A DNA stretch of 8,590 bases. Source: an uncultured Collinsella sp. Its GTDB lineage: Bacteria; Actinomycetota; Coriobacteriia; Coriobacteriales; Coriobacteriaceae. The notes beneath the pieces were generated by a model that was given only the letters and a program-made list of their open reading frames with translations, did not search any database and was not told where the DNA came from. The stretch covers positions 1 to 8,590 of the forward strand of contig URWS01000045.1 of NCBI GenBank assembly GCA_900551605.1. Reading direction: 5' to 3'. Positions within the stretch are counted from its first letter, which is position 1. Every line of letters starts with the position of its first letter. Made by a program: the position numbers and the translations under genes. Shown in pieces: positions 1 to 6,031 of the stretch.

Positions 1-2026
1 AGGCAACGCAAGCGCCCATGGTGGGGAACATGCCGGCAAACGCGGTCCACAGGCTCGGGTCGGTCTCGCCCGCGTCGGCGACGGACAGCAGCGAGCCGGC
101 GGTGGCGACGACGTTCTCCTTGGCGACGAGGCCTGAAACGGTCAGCGCGGTTGCCTGCCAGGTGCTAAAGCCGAGCGGGGCAAAAATCCAAGCGACCAGG
201 TTGCCCAGCATGGCAAGCACGGAGTAGTCCATGAACTCCTCGGGGATGCCCTCCATAGCAGGCAGGAAGCCAAAGGAACCGTTGTAGCTACCAAAGTTGG
301 ACAGGAACCAAACCACGACAGTGGACGCGAAGATGACCGTGCCGGCCTTCTTGATAAAGGCCCAGCAGCGCTCCCACACGTGCAGCGCCCAAGAGCGGAT
401 CGCCGGGAAGTGGTAGGCGGGAAGCTCCATAACGAACGGCGTCGGGCGACCGGCGAAGAGCTTGGTCTTCTTGAGCATAAGGCCCGAGGCGATGACGGCA
501 AAGACGCCCAGGAAGTAGAAGAGCGGGCTGATCCACGCCGCGGTGGTGGAAGAGTCGCCGATGATGGAACCCATGAGCAGGGCGATGATCGGCAGCTTAG
601 CGCCGCAGGGGATGAACGTGGTAGTCATGACCGTCATGCGGCGGTCCTTCTCGTTCTCGATGGTCTTGGTAGCCATGACGCCGGGGACGCCGCAGCCCGA
701 AGACACGAGCATGGGGATGAACGACTTACCGGACAGGCCAAAGCGGCGGAACACGCGGTCCATGATGAAGGCAACGCGGGCCATGTAGCCGCAGTCCTCC
801 AGGAAGGACAGCATGACGAACAGCAGGAACATCTGCGGGACGAAGCCGAAGATAGCGCCCAGGCCGCCGACGATACCGTCGCAGACCAGCGAATCGACCA
901 GACCACCGTCCTCGGTGCCACCCGCCACGAGGGCATCGTGCACCATGGTGGTAATGCCGGGAACATAGGGGCCGTACTGTGCCGGGTCGACCGAGTCGGC
1001 ATTGTCGCCCGCAGCCTCGACGGCTGCGTCGTAGGCATCGCGGCCCTGACCGAGCACGTACCAACCGTCGGTACCGAAGAGCTGGTCGTTGGTGAAGTCG
1101 GTCACCGTGCCGCCCAGAGTGGAAACGGCGATGTAGTACACGCAGAACATGATGACGACAAAGATCGGCAGGCCCAGAATACGGTTGGTAACCACGCGGT
1201 CGATCTTCTCGGAGGTGCTCATCTTGGCCGGGGCCTTGGTGAGGCACTCGTCGATGATGTGCGCGATCACGCCGTAGCGCTCACCGGTGATGATGGACTC
1301 GGCGTCGTCATCGCAATCCTGCTCGCACTGGGCGACCAGCTGCTCTACGCGAGCAGCCTTCTCCTTAGTGAGGTTGATAAGCTTGCAGGCGTCCGCGTCG
1401 CGCTCAAACAGCTTGACAGCGTAGTAGCGGCGCTTGTTGGCGGGAACGCTCGCCGGAAGGTTGTTCTCGATGTGGTCCAGAACGTCCTCGATGGAGGAGT
1501 CGAACTTGTGCTCCGGCACCTGGCCCTTGGAAGCGGCGGACTTCTTAACCTGCTCGAACAGCTCCTTGATACCCTTGTTCTTAAGAGCCGAGATCATCAT
1601 GACCGGGCAGCCGAGCTTCTTGGACAGCTTGTCGGTGTCGATCTTGGCACCGTTCTTCTCGACCAAGTCGGCCATGTTGAGGGCAACGACCACGGGCAGG
1701 CCGGTCTCGATAACCTGAAGCGCCAGGTACAGGTTGCGCTCGAGGTTGGTGGCATCGACGACTTGGACGACAACATCGGGCTCGCCGCTCATGAGGTAGT
1801 CGCGTGAGCACTGCTCCTCGGGGCTGTAGGGGGAAAGCGAGTAGATGCCAGGGAGGTCCGTGATGGTAACGTTCTTGTCGCTTAGGAGCTTGGCTTCCTT
1901 TTTCTCAACCGTGACGCCGGGCCAGTTGCCAACGTAGCCGTTGGCGCCGGTGATCAGGTTGAAAAGCGTGGTCTTGCCGCAGTTGGGGTTACCCGCCAGC
2001 GCGACATGGATCTGAGAATCCGCCAT
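1..2026 (-). CDS. feoB: Ferrous iron transport protein B (FeoB), C-terminus cut by window edge
   Basis: This is the membrane GTPase of the Feo system, which moves Fe(II) across the cytoplasmic membrane. Reading down from the ATG at 2024-2026 gives 675 codons without a stop. The N-terminal G domain shows the P-loop GNPNCGKTT (residues 12-20), the switch/G2 stretch VGNWPGVTVE (32-41), DLPGIYSL as G3 (57-64), NMAD as G4 (117-120) and SALK as G5 (146-149). A helical GDI-like spacer follows to about 275, then membrane helices from about 285. The first Gate motif, GCGVPGVMATKTI, starts at 444 and has the conserved Cys. A second membrane block follows the VMELPAYHFP stretch. The start is supported by AAGAAGGA just upstream. 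The loop between the first two membrane segments (about 305-382) is long and acidic. The gene follows two feoA genes, with a 123-base gap that carries a dyad and a hairpin. The last part of the protein lies beyond position 1. Confidence 0.97.
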   Translation of the reverse strand, partial: MADSQIHVALAGNPNCGKTTLFNLITGANGYVGNWPGVTVEKKEAKLLSDKNVTITDLPGIYSLSPYSPEEQCSRDYLMSGEPDVVVQVVDATNLERNLYLALQVIETGLPVVVALNMADLVEKNGAKIDTDKLSKKLGCPVMMISALKNKGIKELFEQVKKSAASKGQVPEHKFDSSIEDVLDHIENNLPASVPANKRRYYAVKLFERDADACKLINLTKEKAARVEQLVAQCEQDCDDDAESIITGERYGVIAHIIDECLTKAPAKMSTSEKIDRVVTNRILGLPIFVVIMFCVYYIAVSTLGGTVTDFTNDQLFGTDGWYVLGQGRDAYDAAVEAAGDNADSVDPAQYGPYVPGITTMVHDALVAGGTEDGGLVDSLVCDGIVGGLGAIFGFVPQMFLLFVMLSFLEDCGYMARVAFIMDRVFRRFGLSGKSFIPMLVSSGCGVPGVMATKTIENEKDRRMTVMTTTFIPCGAKLPIIALLMGSIIGDSSTTAAWISPLFYFLGVFAVIASGLMLKKTKLFAGRPTPFVMELPAYHFPAIRSWALHVWERCWAFIKKAGTVIFASTVVVWFLSNFGSYNGSFGFLPAMEGIPEEFMDYSVLAMLGNLVAWIFAPLGFSTWQATALTVSGLVAKENVVATAGSLLSVADAGETDPSLWTAFAGMFPTMGACVA

Positions 2027-2046
2027 TCAATCCTTCTTCCTTGTGT

Positions 2047-2072
2047 GCCTGCGCTGCTTTCTCCGCGCAGGC
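2047..2072 (-). promoter_or_regulatory. GC-rich hairpin in the feoB leader
   Basis: Arms GCCTGCGC (2047-2054) and GCGCAGGC (2065-2072) pair perfectly over 8 bases around a 10-base loop, ending about 20 bases before the feoB start codon. There is no U-tract, so it is not an intrinsic terminator. It could be an mRNA-processing or stability element that sets FeoB level relative to FeoA. That role is inference; the hairpin itself is plain in the sequence. Confidence 0.5.
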
Positions 2073-2101
2073 TGGATAATGTGCTTCAAAGTTGCTGCAT
2101 T

Positions 2102-2121
2102 AAGTTAGAAATACCTAACTT
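2102..2121. promoter_or_regulatory. Operator-like inverted repeat between feoA and feoB
   Basis: Arms AAGTTAG (2102-2108) and CTAACTT (2115-2121) form a perfect 7-bp dyad around a 6-base spacer. The GTTAG/CTAAC half-sites recall those bound by DtxR/IdeR-type iron repressors of actinobacteria, but in the classical DtxR site the spacing between them is one base. The site is AT-rich, sits about 75 bases upstream of feoB and may mark an internal, metal-controlled promoter. Binding is inferred. Confidence 0.45.
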
Positions 2122-2149
2122 TACCTGCAGAAATATACGCCGCGAGCCC

Positions 2150-2371
2150 TTACTGGACCTCGACGACGGCCGCCTCCTCCTTGCGGATGGAAAGCTCGTA
2201 GCCGCGTACGTTGATCTCGACCGGATCACCGAGCGGTGCAACCTTCACAACCTTGAACGAAGTGCCCTTGATGAGCCCCAGGTCCATAAGGTGGCGGCGA
2301 AGCGCGCCCTCACCGTGAAGCTTGACGATGGTGGAGCTCTCGCCCACCTTAACGTCACCCAACGTCTTCAT
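2150..2371 (-). CDS. feoA: FeoA domain protein (proximal copy)
   Basis: A 73-residue protein of the FeoA family, a small cytosolic SH3-like fold that works with FeoB in Fe(II) uptake. It starts MKTLGDVKVGES and contains the family's typical core: the helix GALRRHLMDLGLIKGT (about 22-37), then VVKVAPLGDPVEINVRGYELSIRKEEA (about 41-67), the usual FeoA pattern of a Gly-Asp/Glu-Pro turn followed by a Tyr-x-Leu-x-Ile-Arg strand. The start has a good Shine-Dalgarno (AAGGGGG, about 8 bases ahead of ATG). It lies 40 bases after the other feoA and 123 bases before feoB, on the same strand, so one operon is likely. Of the two copies this is the more canonical FeoA. Confidence 0.93.
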   Translation of the reverse strand: MKTLGDVKVGESSTIVKLHGEGALRRHLMDLGLIKGTSFKVVKVAPLGDPVEINVRGYELSIRKEEAAVVEVQ

Positions 2372-2411
2372 TTACTTGTCCCCCTTTCAGTACTTGCAAA
2401 AATACCGTCGT

Positions 2412-2654
2412 CTAGGCGACGGTCATGATGTGCATGGCCACTTTGGAATCGATACCAAAGCGGGCACCCAGCACGGTAACGATGATGTTGGCGCCACTCG
2501 AGCTCACCACGTGGATTTCGTTGCCCTCGACAAAGCCGAGGTCCTTGAGGTGGTGCTTCATATCCTCATTGCCCTTTACACGAGACACGCGCACGGTTTC
2601 GCCCGCTTTTACCATCGAAAGCGGCATTGCCGGCATCTGCGGTCCGCAAGACAT
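2412..2654 (-). CDS. feoA: FeoA domain protein (distal copy, first gene of operon)
   Basis: A second small FeoA-family protein, 80 residues. After an N-terminal extension with MSCGP come GETVRVSRV (18-26), DMKHHLKDLGFVEGNEIHVVSSSGANIIVTVLGARFGIDSKVAMHIMTV (about 31-79): the FeoA helix DLGFVEG followed by the beta-rich part ending in a G-x-R-x-x-I-D motif. Compared with the downstream copy, the Pro in the turn is replaced by SSSGAN, so the two are diverged paralogues and not a recent duplication. TAGGAG lies 7-8 bases before the ATG. Being first in the operon, it lies directly behind the inverted-repeat control region at 2697-2750. FeoA partners of FeoB are thought to modulate its GTPase or assembly; a division of labour between the two copies is unknown. 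Confidence 0.9.
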   Translation of the reverse strand: MSCGPQMPAMPLSMVKAGETVRVSRVKGNEDMKHHLKDLGFVEGNEIHVVSSSGANIIVTVLGARFGIDSKVAMHIMTVA

Positions 2655-2696
2655 GAGTGGCTCCTAACGTCAGTTCGTCCTCAACATCGACGCGGT

Positions 2697-2750
2697 AAAA
2701 GTTAACCACGCCTATGTTCGCTATAGTAAACTAACACGTGGTTAACTTTT
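2697..2750. promoter_or_regulatory. feo control region: 14-bp inverted repeat flanking a likely promoter
   Basis: The arms AAAAGTTAACCACG (2697-2710) and CGTGGTTAACTTTT (2737-2750) are exact reverse complements with 26 bases between them. Each arm centres on GTTAAC, and the two centres are 40 bases apart. The spacer is AT-rich; on the minus strand it reads TTAGTTTACTATAGC, which offers TACTAT or TATAGC as a -10 box and contains a small dyad (TAGT-TT-ACTA). The -35 is not clear. The ATG of the first feoA is about 43 bases below the nearer arm. A repressor bound at both arms could bridge the promoter; the identity of the regulator is unknown. Confidence 0.55.
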
Positions 2751-2781
2751 TGGAAAGGGTCCCCATTCAGATTTCAAAAAA

Positions 2782-2797
2782 GTTTCCTATACGAAAC
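2782..2797. promoter_or_regulatory. 16-bp near-perfect dyad upstream of the feo promoter
   Basis: GTTTCCTATACGAAAC has 7 of 8 symmetric base pairs (GTTTC/GAAAC outer arms, TATA centre) in an A-rich setting, between the HPr terminator and the feo promoter repeats. Part of its right flank is the T-tract of the HPr terminator on the minus strand. It may be a further regulator site for feo; no regulator is assigned. Confidence 0.3.
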
Positions 2798-2832
2798 AAA
2801 GGCACCGCAAAGACCGTCTCTTTGCAGTGCCT
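2795..2832 (-). terminator. Intrinsic terminator after the HPr gene
   Basis: Read on the minus strand, AGGCACTGCAAAGA pairs with TCTTTGCGGTGCCT around a 5-base loop (stem 2800-2832), followed by a TTTGTTT tract. The only imperfect pair is a T/G wobble on the minus strand and would be an A/C mismatch on the plus strand, which supports leftward use. It separates the HPr gene from the feo operon. Confidence 0.75.
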
Positions 2833-2846
2833 ATTGATACCAATTT

Positions 2847-2878
2847 ATGTGACAGAGGGGACTGCCCCTTTGTCACAT
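2847..2878. repeat. REP-like hairpin element (GTGACA-AGGGG...CCCCT-TGTCAC)
   Basis: Arms 2847-2860 and 2865-2878 are complementary over 14 positions with a single G/T discrepancy, around the loop ACTG. The core GGGGACTG-CCCC resembles the GGGGAC-GTCCCC palindromes often scattered between genes as REP-type elements and linked to REP-associated (Y1) transposases. It begins 8 bases after the HPr stop codon, a usual position for such elements. A single copy is visible here, so dispersal is inferred from the form. Confidence 0.5.
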
Positions 2879-2886
2879 TGTTGAGG

Positions 2887-3135
2887 TTAAAGCGAGAGGT
2901 TTCTGATCGACGTGACGCAGGAGGCCTCATCCACGCCCGAAACGCGGAACACGACGTCTTCGCCACATTCGCCGCAGAGTGCCATGAGCCCTATAACGTC
3001 GCGGCCATCCGTGTGGCGATCGCCGATACTGACTGACACGTCGCTACGATGCTTGGCAATGATGTCATAGAGCAGCGCAACCGGGCGGGCATGTAATCCC
3101 AACGGATCTTTAATCGTCTTTGTAAACTCGACCAT
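2887..3135 (-). CDS. HPr family phosphocarrier protein with Asp at position 46
   Basis: An 82-residue HPr-type protein. HPr carries phosphate from Enzyme I to sugar-specific EIIA components of the PTS through its active-site histidine in the cytosol. The motif LGLHARPVALL puts His at residue 15 and Arg at 17, exactly the standard HPr numbering, when translation starts at the ATG at 3133-3135. GGGAGG lies 4 bases ahead of it. A longer GTG-started reading frame from 3180 would add 15 residues and break this register, so I reject it. Around the regulatory site the sequence is GRDVIGLMALC: Asp46 replaces the Ser phosphorylated by HPr kinase in Firmicutes. The protein also has a CGEC motif (54-57) where most HPr proteins have a short Gly turn. 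It is monocistronic: terminators lie on both sides, and no PTS gene is adjacent. It could be the general HPr of the cell or a regulatory paralogue. Confidence 0.85.
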   Translation of the reverse strand: MVEFTKTIKDPLGLHARPVALLYDIIAKHRSDVSVSIGDRHTDGRDVIGLMALCGECGEDVVFRVSGVDEASCVTSIRNLSL

Positions 3136-3182
3136 GTCCCCTCCCGCGGCATCGCACATTCGGCCAGCAAACCCAGCCACGT

Positions 3183-3195
3183 GGTAGTTATTGTA
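3183..3195 (-). promoter_or_regulatory. Possible -10 region for the HPr gene
   Basis: On the minus strand TACAAT (3190-3195) lies about 55 bases before the HPr start codon and below the aspS terminator. No convincing -35 box sits at the expected distance, so this is a weak call made mainly because the gene, isolated by terminators, needs its own promoter. Confidence 0.3.
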
Positions 3196-3220
3196 CGTTA
3201 CCGGCGCACCCCCGTCCCAT

Positions 3221-3255
3221 AAAAAACGAGGGAAGGCACACGTCCTTCCCTCGTT
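3221..3255 (-). terminator. Intrinsic terminator of aspS
   Basis: AACGAGGGAAGG (3225-3236) and CCTTCCCTCGTT (3244-3255) pair perfectly over 12 bases around a 7-base loop. On the minus strand the stem runs straight into a T6 tract. It begins 24 bases after the aspS stop codon. Confidence 0.92.
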
Positions 3256-3278
3256 ACAGGCAATATGTAGCCGCTTGC

Positions 3279-5066
3279 CTACATCAGGCGCAGGCTGACG
3301 TCCTTGAGCTGGGCGCCGCTAACGGCACTCGGGGCGCCCGACATAAGGTCGGAGCCGCTGGCCGTCTTGGGGAACGCCATGACGTCGCGGATGGAGTCGG
3401 AACCGGTGAGCAGCATGCACACGCGGTCCAGGCCCAGAGCGAAACCGCCCATCGGGGGCGCACCAAACTTGAGGGCCTCCATGAGGAAGCCGAACTGAGA
3501 CTCGGCGCGCTCCTCGGTAAAGCCCAGGAGCTTGAGCATGGACATCTGCATCTCGGCGTTGTGGATACGCATACCGCCGCCACCGGCCTCAAAGCCGTCC
3601 ATGACAAAGTCGTAGGTGCAAGAACCTGCTGCCAACGGGTCGGCCTCGATCTTGGCGATGTCGGTCTCGGTCGGCAGAGTGAACGGCTGGTGCTCGGCTG
3701 CATAGGCCTTGCGGTCCTCGTCCCAGTGGAACAGCGGGAAGTTGACAACCCACAGGAAGTCGTGGCCCTCGCGCTTGATCTCGAGTGCGTTGGCCATGTG
3801 AGAACGCATGCCACCCAGGATCTCGTCAGAGAGCAAACGCGGGCCGGCGGCGAACATCACAAGATCGCCGGGCTCGACGTCCATGCGCTCGCGCAGGGCA
3901 GCCATCTCCTCGTCCGAGAAGAACTTGACGATGGGGCTGTTGATGGAGCCGTCCTCGCGGAAAGCGATCCAGGCCAGACCCTTGGCGCCAAACGTGGAGG
4001 CCACGCCGGCGAGCTTATCGATCTTGGCACGTGCCCAAGCACCGGCGCCCTTGGCGTTGATAGCCTTGACGACAGAGCCCTCCTCGTTTGCGGCGGTCGC
4101 AAAGACCTTGAACTTGGAGTTGGCAAAGATGTCGGTCAGGTCGACCAGGTGCATACCGTAGCGGGTATCGGGCTTGTCGGAGCCATAGGTATCCATGGCC
4201 TCCCAGTAGTTCATGCGACGCAGCGGCGTGGGCATCTCAACACCCATGCGACCGAAGGCATCGGACAGGACCTCTTCGAGCGCGCTCATGACATCGTTCT
4301 GGTCCACGAAGGACATCTCGATATCGACCTGGGTGAACTCGGGCTGACGGTCGGCACGCAGGTCCTCGTCGCGGAAGCACTTGGCAACCTGGTAGTAGCG
4401 CTCAACACCACCGACCATGAGCAGCTGCTTCAGGAGCTGCGGGGACTGCGGCAGGGCGTAGAAGTTGCCCGGCTGAATACGGCTGGGAACGATGAAGTCG
4501 CGGGCGCCCTCGGGCGTGGACTTGAACAGGGAGGGCGTCTCGACCTCCATGAACTCACGGTTGTGCAGCGCCTCGCGAATGGCAAAGGTAAAGTCGGAGC
4601 GCAGCTTGAGGTTAGCCATCATCTCGGGACGGCGGAGGTCCAGATAGCGATAGCGCAGACGGGTGTCCTCGCTGGTCTCGATGCCGTCCTCGATCTGGAA
4701 CGGCGGAGTGACGGACGTGTTGAGCACCTCGGCATGGTCGGTCAGGACCTCGATCTCGCCGGTCGCGAGCTTGGTGTTGGTGGTCTCCTCGCCACGAGCG
4801 CGCACGACGCCGTGGATCTTGATGGGCCACTCGGGACGCATGGTCTCGGCGATCTTAAAGGCGTCGCCGTCGGAGTGCTCGGGGTCGAAGGTGAGCTGCG
4901 TGATGCCCTCGCGGTCGCGAAGGTCGCAGAAGATAAGGCCGCCGTGGTCACGGCGACGGCTCACCCAACCAGTGAGGGTGACCTCTTCGCCCACGTTCTC
5001 GAAGCGAAGCTCGCCGCAGGTACGGGTGTGCATGGAATGCTCATCGATGGGACGGGTCTGGCTCAT
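3279..5066 (-). CDS. aspS: Aspartyl-tRNA synthetase, bacterial type
   Basis: Class IIb aminoacyl-tRNA synthetase of 595 residues, the usual bacterial AspRS length; it charges tRNA-Asp in the cytosol. The order is: OB-fold anticodon-binding domain (about 13-120, with LTGWVSRRRDHGGLIFCDLRD), catalytic core with TPEGARDFIVPSR (184-196), the ALPQSPQLLKQLLM stretch (204-217), motif 2 FRDEDLRADRQPEFTQVDIE (231-250), the bacteria-specific GAD insertion (about 310-425), and motif 3 GFALGLDRVCMLL (541-553). The start used has AAGGAGG 9 bases upstream; a second Met at residue 12 (MHTRTCGEL) matches the N-terminus of many homologues, so the first 11 residues are an extension. His41 in RRRDHGG is the residue typical of nondiscriminating AspRS, which also charges tRNA-Asn. 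The gene is monocistronic, with its own terminator, and divergent from serB. Confidence 0.98.
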   Translation of the reverse strand: MSQTRPIDEHSMHTRTCGELRFENVGEEVTLTGWVSRRRDHGGLIFCDLRDREGITQLTFDPEHSDGDAFKIAETMRPEWPIKIHGVVRARGEETTNTKLATGEIEVLTDHAEVLNTSVTPPFQIEDGIETSEDTRLRYRYLDLRRPEMMANLKLRSDFTFAIREALHNREFMEVETPSLFKSTPEGARDFIVPSRIQPGNFYALPQSPQLLKQLLMVGGVERYYQVAKCFRDEDLRADRQPEFTQVDIEMSFVDQNDVMSALEEVLSDAFGRMGVEMPTPLRRMNYWEAMDTYGSDKPDTRYGMHLVDLTDIFANSKFKVFATAANEEGSVVKAINAKGAGAWARAKIDKLAGVASTFGAKGLAWIAFREDGSINSPIVKFFSDEEMAALRERMDVEPGDLVMFAAGPRLLSDEILGGMRSHMANALEIKREGHDFLWVVNFPLFHWDEDRKAYAAEHQPFTLPTETDIAKIEADPLAAGSCTYDFVMDGFEAGGGGMRIHNAEMQMSMLKLLGFTEERAESQFGFLMEALKFGAPPMGGFALGLDRVCMLLTGSDSIRDVMAFPKTASGSDLMSGAPSAVSGAQLKDVSLRLM

Positions 5067-5322
5067 ACCAGTGATCCTCCTTTATGGATCTGTGCCGCCC
5101 CGTGTCGTTCCGGGCGGCGTCGTACAGATTTGCCCAGCCTGCGTAAACCGCGCAGCCGGACATGGCGTTCTATCTTATCGCACCCGCGTCGATGTGCCGC
5201 GGAAAAGTAGCTCATGCCCAAAGACTTGACGGAGACGAAACAATTGATGCGTCGCAGTGTCTGCCGACGCGCGCCACGTGCGACAATGTGCCCCAATACA
5301 ACTGCACTCGGAAAGGCCCGCC
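5067..5322. promoter_or_regulatory. Divergent aspS/serB intergenic region
   Basis: On the minus strand GATAAGAT near 5172-5179 offers a possible -10 for aspS, without a good -35. The aspS leader between it and the start codon can form two GC hairpins: GCCTGCG/CGCAGCC (5137-5143 with 5151-5157, one mismatch) and GCCGCCC/GGGCGGC (5094-5100 with 5112-5118). Neither has a U-tract, and I see no T-box (no TGGNACCGCG-like element). On the plus strand GACAAT (5282-5287) is a possible -10 for serB, with a poor -35. The serB ribosome binding site GGAAAGG lies at 5310-5316. Confidence 0.35.
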
Positions 5323-5958
5323 ATGACTGCACGCCTCATCGTTATGGATATCGACTCCACGCTCATCAACCAGGAGGTCATCGACCTGTTGGGCGAGGAA
5401 GCCGGCGTGGGCGAGCAAGTTGCGCGGATCACCGAACGCGCCATGCGCGGCGAGCTCGACTTTAAGCAGGCGCTCGAAGAGCGCGTGGGGCTGCTTGCCG
5501 GCTTGGACGAGAGCGTGTTCGAGCGCACCTTTGCGCGCGTGACGTTTACCCCCGGCGCGCTGGAGCTTGTGCGCTCGGCGCACAGCAAGGGATGGAAGGT
5601 CGGCGTCGTGAGCGGCGGCTTCCACGAGGTCGCCGACAAGATCGTGGCCGCCGCGGGCATCGACTTTTGCCTGGCTAACCGCCTGGAGGTCGTGGACGGC
5701 AAGCTCACCGGTAAGCTGGCGGCAGACATCGTGACCAAGGAGTCCAAGCTCATCCGGCTGCTGGATTGGGCGGTTGAGTGCGGTGTCGATATGGCCCATA
5801 CCGTCGCGATCGGCGACGGCGCCAACGATATCCCCATGATTCAGGCCGCGGGCACCGGCATCGCGTTTTGCGCCAAGCCCAAGACGCGCGAGGCGGCCCC
5901 GTTTGCCATCGACGAGCGCAACCTGATGCTCGCGATGGACATCATCCTGCGCGACTAG
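5323..5958 (+). CDS. serB: Phosphoserine phosphatase (SerB), HAD superfamily
   Basis: A 211-residue HAD phosphatase that would remove phosphate from phosphoserine, the last step of serine synthesis. Motif I MDIDST holds the nucleophile Asp9 and the acid/base Asp11. VVSGGF gives motif II Ser97; the motif III Lys is probably Lys142 in TKESKL; GDGANDIPM (164-172) is motif IV, with the Mg-binding Asp165 and Asp169. The cap segment LINQEVIDLLGEEAGVGEQVARITERAMRG and the FTPGALELV stretch match the SerB family well. There is no N-terminal ACT domain, so it is the short form. I chose the ATG at 5323, after GGAAAGG, and not the upstream in-frame ATG at 5257, because the HAD fold begins directly with MTARLIVMDID. 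It is divergent from aspS and separated from larB by an inverted-repeat region; no other serine gene is near. A related HAD phosphatase specificity cannot be ruled out. Confidence 0.9.
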   Translation: MTARLIVMDIDSTLINQEVIDLLGEEAGVGEQVARITERAMRGELDFKQALEERVGLLAGLDESVFERTFARVTFTPGALELVRSAHSKGWKVGVVSGGFHEVADKIVAAAGIDFCLANRLEVVDGKLTGKLAADIVTKESKLIRLLDWAVECGVDMAHTVAIGDGANDIPMIQAAGTGIAFCAKPKTREAAPFAIDERNLMLAMDIILRD

Positions 5959-5982
5959 CCACTTCGCCTCACAACTTCATCT

Positions 5983-6000
5983 AATCTGACATGTCAGATT
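5983..6000. promoter_or_regulatory. Perfect 18-bp palindrome upstream of larB
   Basis: AATCTGACATGTCAGATT equals its own reverse complement. It lies 25 bases after the serB stop and 74 bases before the larB start. Length and symmetry fit a dimeric repressor operator, for example of TetR type, and a TetR gene ends the same operon. As RNA it has no usable loop and is a poor terminator for serB. Confidence 0.6.
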
Positions 6001-6031
6001 TCCGAACAATTTTGCCCTAATGTTCGGAAAT
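5998..6031. promoter_or_regulatory. 11-bp-arm inverted repeat overlapping the lar promoter
   Basis: ATTTCCGAACA (5998-6008) and TGTTCGGAAAT (6021-6031) are exact reverse complements with a 12-base spacer. The left arm shares three bases with the end of the 18-bp palindrome, so two dyads of unrelated sequence abut. The right arm overlaps the predicted -35 box, as expected for a repressor site. As RNA it could also fold into a hairpin, but no U-tract follows. Confidence 0.55.

Noticed and set aside
380..1807. 475-codon open frame on the plus strand opposite feoB
   Set aside because: It lies fully antisense to the clear FeoB reading frame, has the low-complexity composition of a GC-rich shadow frame and resembles no protein family.
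2697..2755. The feo 14-bp inverted repeat as a plus-strand terminator (TTTTT follows)
   Set aside because: The 26-base loop and AT-rich stem make a poor terminator, and no gene reads into it on the plus strand; an operator role fits better.
3136..3180. GTG-initiated N-terminal extension of the HPr gene
   Set aside because: It shifts the active-site His from position 15 to 30, and the ATG at 3135 has a good Shine-Dalgarno.
5067..5172. T-box or other riboswitch in the aspS leader
   Set aside because: Two GC hairpins are present, but there is no T-box consensus, no specifier-loop arrangement and no terminator before the start codon.
3561..5210. 549-codon open frame on the plus strand opposite aspS
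   Set aside because: It is antisense to a complete AspRS with all class II motifs; its length follows from codon bias on the other strand.
5257..5322. Upstream in-frame ATG for serB
   Set aside because: The added 22 residues have no family character, while the ATG at 5323 has GGAAAGG in front and starts the HAD fold directly.
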